Position numbers and translations under genes: made by a program. The notes under the pieces were generated by a model. It was not told the DNA's origin and did not search any database. It saw nothing but the letters and a program-made list of their open reading frames with translations. From Gnetum montanum (taxonomy: Eukaryota > Streptophyta > Gnetopsida > Gnetales > Gnetaceae), in assembly GCA_015680685.1 (NCBI GenBank), contig MNCI01022611.1, positions 2,383,727-2,447,726 on the forward strand: a DNA stretch of 64,000 bases, given 5' to 3'. This document shows positions 59,230 to 64,000 of the stretch, piece by piece (within the stretch, counting starts at the first letter, position 1; every line of letters begins with the position of its first letter).

Positions 59230-59720
59230 GGAAGATGTAATGAAGGTCAAACTATGCTATTATGACTTTCCAATGGGCTATATGAATACTTTCACAGATA
59301 TTGGTCATTATGGCTTTAAGTACATTATCATTGCAAATGACATTGATATGGCACCTAAAGAGGTAGTGTCTCCACTTCTTCAATGAGAAGACTAGGGCTA
59401 GAAAATACTTCTCTACTTTAGTGTATCAAGTGTCATAGGCTATCAATGCATGGCTTAGGTAGTATATAGGAAGCTCTGCTCCATCATCTCATTTTTGACA
59501 AAGTAGAGAACCAATGGATGCATCAAACATAGAAAGGTAGATATAAAATGATTCACCCTTTTGTGGTAAATAAACTATAGGTAGTTGTGCTAACTCTTGC
59601 TTAATATTTTCAAAGACTTCTCAGCATAGTGAACACCTTTTTTAAGCAAGTGTTGCATGGATTGTAGCTTATCCATAAGCCTAGTGATGTACCTATAGTT
59701 AAATTGTAATCTACCTTGTA
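59230..59720 (-). pseudogene. RNase H, element B
   Basis: Fragments LMDKLQSMQHLLKKGVH (59665-59620) and SLFRCHINVICNDNVLKA-like sequence near 59350, matching the element A RNase H in order and spacing; frame broken repeatedly. Confidence 0.65.
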
Positions 59721-59724
59721 GTAC

Positions 59725-60520
59725 TCAAAGATCCTTAAGGTTAGTTGGTGCTACCAAATTAGACATGGCTTTAACTTTTTTAGGATTAACATGTATCCCT
59801 ACTTCAAATACTACAAAGCCAAGTGTCTTATTAGTTTTGACATCAAAGACATACTTTTTCGAATTTAGCCTAAGCACATACTTAAGACAACATTTAAGCA
59901 CAAGATCAAGGTCATGCACATGGTTGTTTGTTACTTTGAACTTAACAATTATATCATCTATGTAATCATTGAGAAAACCTAGTAGATAGTCACTAAAGAC
60001 ATATATCATATCTCTTTGGTAGGTTTCTCCTACATTCTTTAGGCCAAAGGACATTATAGTATAACAAAATCTATCCCAAGGGGTCATGAAGGTTTTACCA
60101 AGTTGATGAATAGGGTTAATCCTAATTTGGTTGTATCTTGAGAGTTCATCCATAAAAGATAATAAGACATGCCTAGTCATAGTATTGATAAGTTGATCAA
60201 TAGTAGGCAAAGGAAAATTGTCTTTGATAGTCACCTTATTTAGGTCTCAAAAATCAACACAAATTCATATAGTCCCATTTTTCTTAGGAACTACCACTAT
60301 GTTGAACACCCATTCTATGTAATCAAAAACTCTAATGAAACAAGCTTGGTATAGTTTTGTGATTTCATCATGAACTGTCAAGGCCAAATCAAGTCTAATC
60401 TTACAAACTTTTTGGTTGACTGGTCTTATGCTAGGATCGAATATGATGTTTTGTTACACTAGGAATGGACCAAGACCTGGCATATCTTCATATGACCAAG
60501 CAAAGGCCTCAATATTTCTA
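59725..60520 (-). pseudogene. Reverse transcriptase, element B
   Basis: Open 60234-59725: VTIKDNFPLPTIDQL-type start, LSFMDELSRYNQIRINPIHQ, MSFGLKNVGETYQRDMIYVF, catalytic YIDDIIVKFK, then VHDLDLVLKCCLKYVLRLN. Upstream, AFAWSYEDMPGLGP and FDPSIRPVNQK are kept. It is better preserved than RT of element A. The LTR of element C abuts its N-terminal linker at about 60525, so gag-PR of B are outside the window. Confidence 0.85.
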
Positions 60521-60524
60521 ACAT

Positions 60525-62412
60525 CTGAAAATGTTAGTTACAGGAACATTGAGAGGTCTGTGGGCATATAGCCTAACCCCAAATCCATGCATGGGTCATG
60601 CTTAGAAAATACAAATGAGGTGCCCTAAATGGTCTATTTGATTAGATAGGGACTTACATGGTGTTAAAAAAAATTTTGTAAGAGGAGTTTGGGGGCGTTA
60701 CGTGTGGACACCGGGACAACAAACAAGAGCGTAGCCGAGAGTCCTAGCCTAAAAACAGTGACGTGAGCATGCAAATGTGTATTGAACAGTAGATAAATGC
60801 AAGAGTTATGCTTAATATTAGAGAAAAATTCTTTAAAAAGAAATGAAACAAAGCTTGAAAATAAATAAATATACCACCCCAAAACTAAAGAGCATAACTT
60901 TTACCTAAATAGGAGGTGAGAATGGTACATGGTGTCAGGAAAGAACAATGGTAGCATAGCAATGCAGTCACAATTTCTATGATGTTCAGGAAGTAGAGCT
61001 AACAACTACAAGGGAGGTTGAACATACTAGGTTAATGTCACCACATCCTGTAGGTGCAATGGTAGACTCTGTTGTAGTATTCTCCAAGGTGTGAAGCTCG
61101 GATGCTCAAATGCGAGAATGTTAGGGATTCTTAGAATGCTCGAATGCTCAATGCTCTTTTGATTTGTCCACCCCTAAAGTGCTAGTCTTCAGGGTATTTA
61201 TAGGGCTAGGTTTAGCATGAAATGTAGATCAGGTGCCATGTGGCATGGGTTCCACGTGGCATTGGTGCCACATGACATGAGCATAGATGAGATTACACTA
61301 ACATGTTATGCTCTCATGAGTAACAAAGTGTTATGCACTAAAGGACAATAACAGATTACCAAAGACTACTAAACTATGACCACATTTCCTAGACTACATG
61401 TGCTAGAGTCTGAGAGACCACAATGTACCTACAAACAATGTCAAAATAATGCAACTCAGAGACTACACTCCGAGACTACATCTTCCCCTCTTTCGAGTAG
61501 GATCAAGTGTAGAGATAATTTTGGGGATCAATGGGGGATGCAAAGGAAGTGCAAACTACTAATCTTCATTGACAAAGGAACATTATATTTGAGACTAAGG
61601 TTGATGCTAAGTTCTAGGGGCTTTTGAAGGCTATCAAAGGCTTTTTCCTAATGTCAAGCTAGCTATGCTCTAGAGCGTAGCACAACATGTAGTGAAATTT
61701 TGAGAAATTTTGATTTGCCACACTAGTTATACTAGCTATGCTATAGAGCATAGTAGGGACACTTTGAAAAATTTTGATGAAATTTGCAGTCTTCCTTCAT
61801 GGCACATTGGCTACGCTTTGGGGCATAGCAAGATGGGCAACCTTGGAAGTCAAGAAATGTACCAAATGCATCTTCCATGTCGAGCTAGCTTGACAAATCC
61901 TTGTCCAACACTTAGGCAAAATTGGGCACTAAAACCTGGGTCACACTTGCTACATTGTGGAGCATAGAAAAGCGTAGTAGCCAAAAAGATAGAAATTTTG
62001 TTGAACTATTTTTGCCATCCTAAGCACTTTTGACAAGCTCTAGCCTAGTACCTAGCTGAACTAGCAGCTGGCACATGTGTCAAGCTAGGTATGCTAGGGA
62101 GTGTAGCAAGCATGACAGCCTAGGAGATAGAAAATTTGTCAAACTATTTTGTCCATCCTAAGCAACCCTTGACCACTTTTGGATTGACACTTGGGCAAAC
62201 TAGCCATGGAGGTGTGTGCTACACTAGCTACGCTGGGGAGCATAGCAAGTAGAGTGAGAGTGTAGCAAGAAACCTAGAAAAATTTTTTCAAAATAGGGCT
62301 CAATGTGTGCTACACTATAGTGTAGTAGGCACACTTAAAAAACTTTGCCAATTTTTGACACTTGGAAAAATTTTCCATTGAACTATAGAAGCCCAAAATT
62401 GGTGGTATTTCA
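60525..62412 (-). repeat. LTR of element C (Tat-like), inserted in element B
   Basis: Minus strand begins TGAAATACCACC at 62412 after the purine-rich AACAAATAGGGAACAA and ends near CATTTTCA at about 60525. TATA (CTATAAATACC) at 61203-61193. The R/U5-side word GGATTTGGGGTTAGGCTA matches A's GGATTTGGGGTTGAGACTA. At about 1.89 kb it is longer than the A and B LTRs because of a palindrome-rich U3. Confidence 0.7.
61660..62330. repeat. Dispersed palindromes in the element C U3
   Basis: Related palindromic words recur: GCTATGCTCTAGAGCGTAGC (near 61671), CTATGCTATAGAGCATAG (61737), GCTACGCTTTGGGGCATAGC (61812), GCTACGCTGGGGAGCATAGC (62227), GCTACACTATAGTGTAGTAG (62308) and partial ones near 61950 and 62084. 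Spacing is irregular, about 65-145 bp. Confidence 0.7.

Positions 62413-64000
<1,588 letters not shown>

Overview
This is nuclear DNA from a plant with a large, repeat-rich genome. Everything recognisable is LTR retrotransposon, from four plant lineages: Ty3 Tat/Ogre-like with a second (archaeal-type) RNase H, Ty3 Athila-like, Ty3 chromovirus, and Ty1-copia SIRE-like. AT-rich, nested, heavily decayed elements with no host gene fit a gymnosperm or a giant-genome angiosperm; the sequence does not decide which. No host gene, tRNA, rRNA or CRISPR was found. Almost every reading frame is broken, mostly by stops at former Gln, Arg and Trp codons, so coding features are called pseudogenes.

Layout. 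1-1155: gag fragment of a Tat-like element, joined to a SIRE-like copia derivative (1156-5166) that has gag and a 3' LTR but no pol. 5167-7603: Athila-like family F (LTR, leader, gag), cut by element A. 7604-28605: element A, a roughly 21-kb Tat/Ogre-like element with 5' LTR, PBS, gag, protease, a decayed multi-exon gene on the opposite strand (19535 down to 14288), a palindrome array of about 190-bp period just upstream of that gene, then RT, RNase H, archaeal-type RNase H, integrase and 3' LTR. 28606-32279: second copy of the pol-less copia derivative. 32280-34265: AT-rich DNA and a second family-F leader/gag. 34266 to about 40870: element G (Athila-like, no pol), with gag, a 3' accessory ORF behind a splice acceptor, and a fold-back end in which the 5' LTR is replaced by an inverted copy of the element's own 3' end, joined at the primer binding site. 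41080-42840: another decayed family-F gag. 43261-49194 (minus): Tekay/Del-like chromovirus E with its integrase/chromodomain segment triplicated in tandem. 49195-54806 (plus): Ty3 chromovirus-like D. 54807-60520 (minus): Tat element B. 60525-64000 (minus): LTR and 3' UTR of Tat element C, with a pure 689-bp (TC)n tract.

The strongest candidates for something undescribed are (i) the antisense, intron-bearing gene inside element A with its phased palindrome array, whose core words also occur in the element's U3, and (ii) the fold-back structure of element G, whose breakpoint falls on a GTACC shared by the primer binding site and the accessory ORF, as expected of a self-primed reverse-transcription product. 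Most LTRs here also carry family-specific arrays of short palindromic words upstream of the TATA box.
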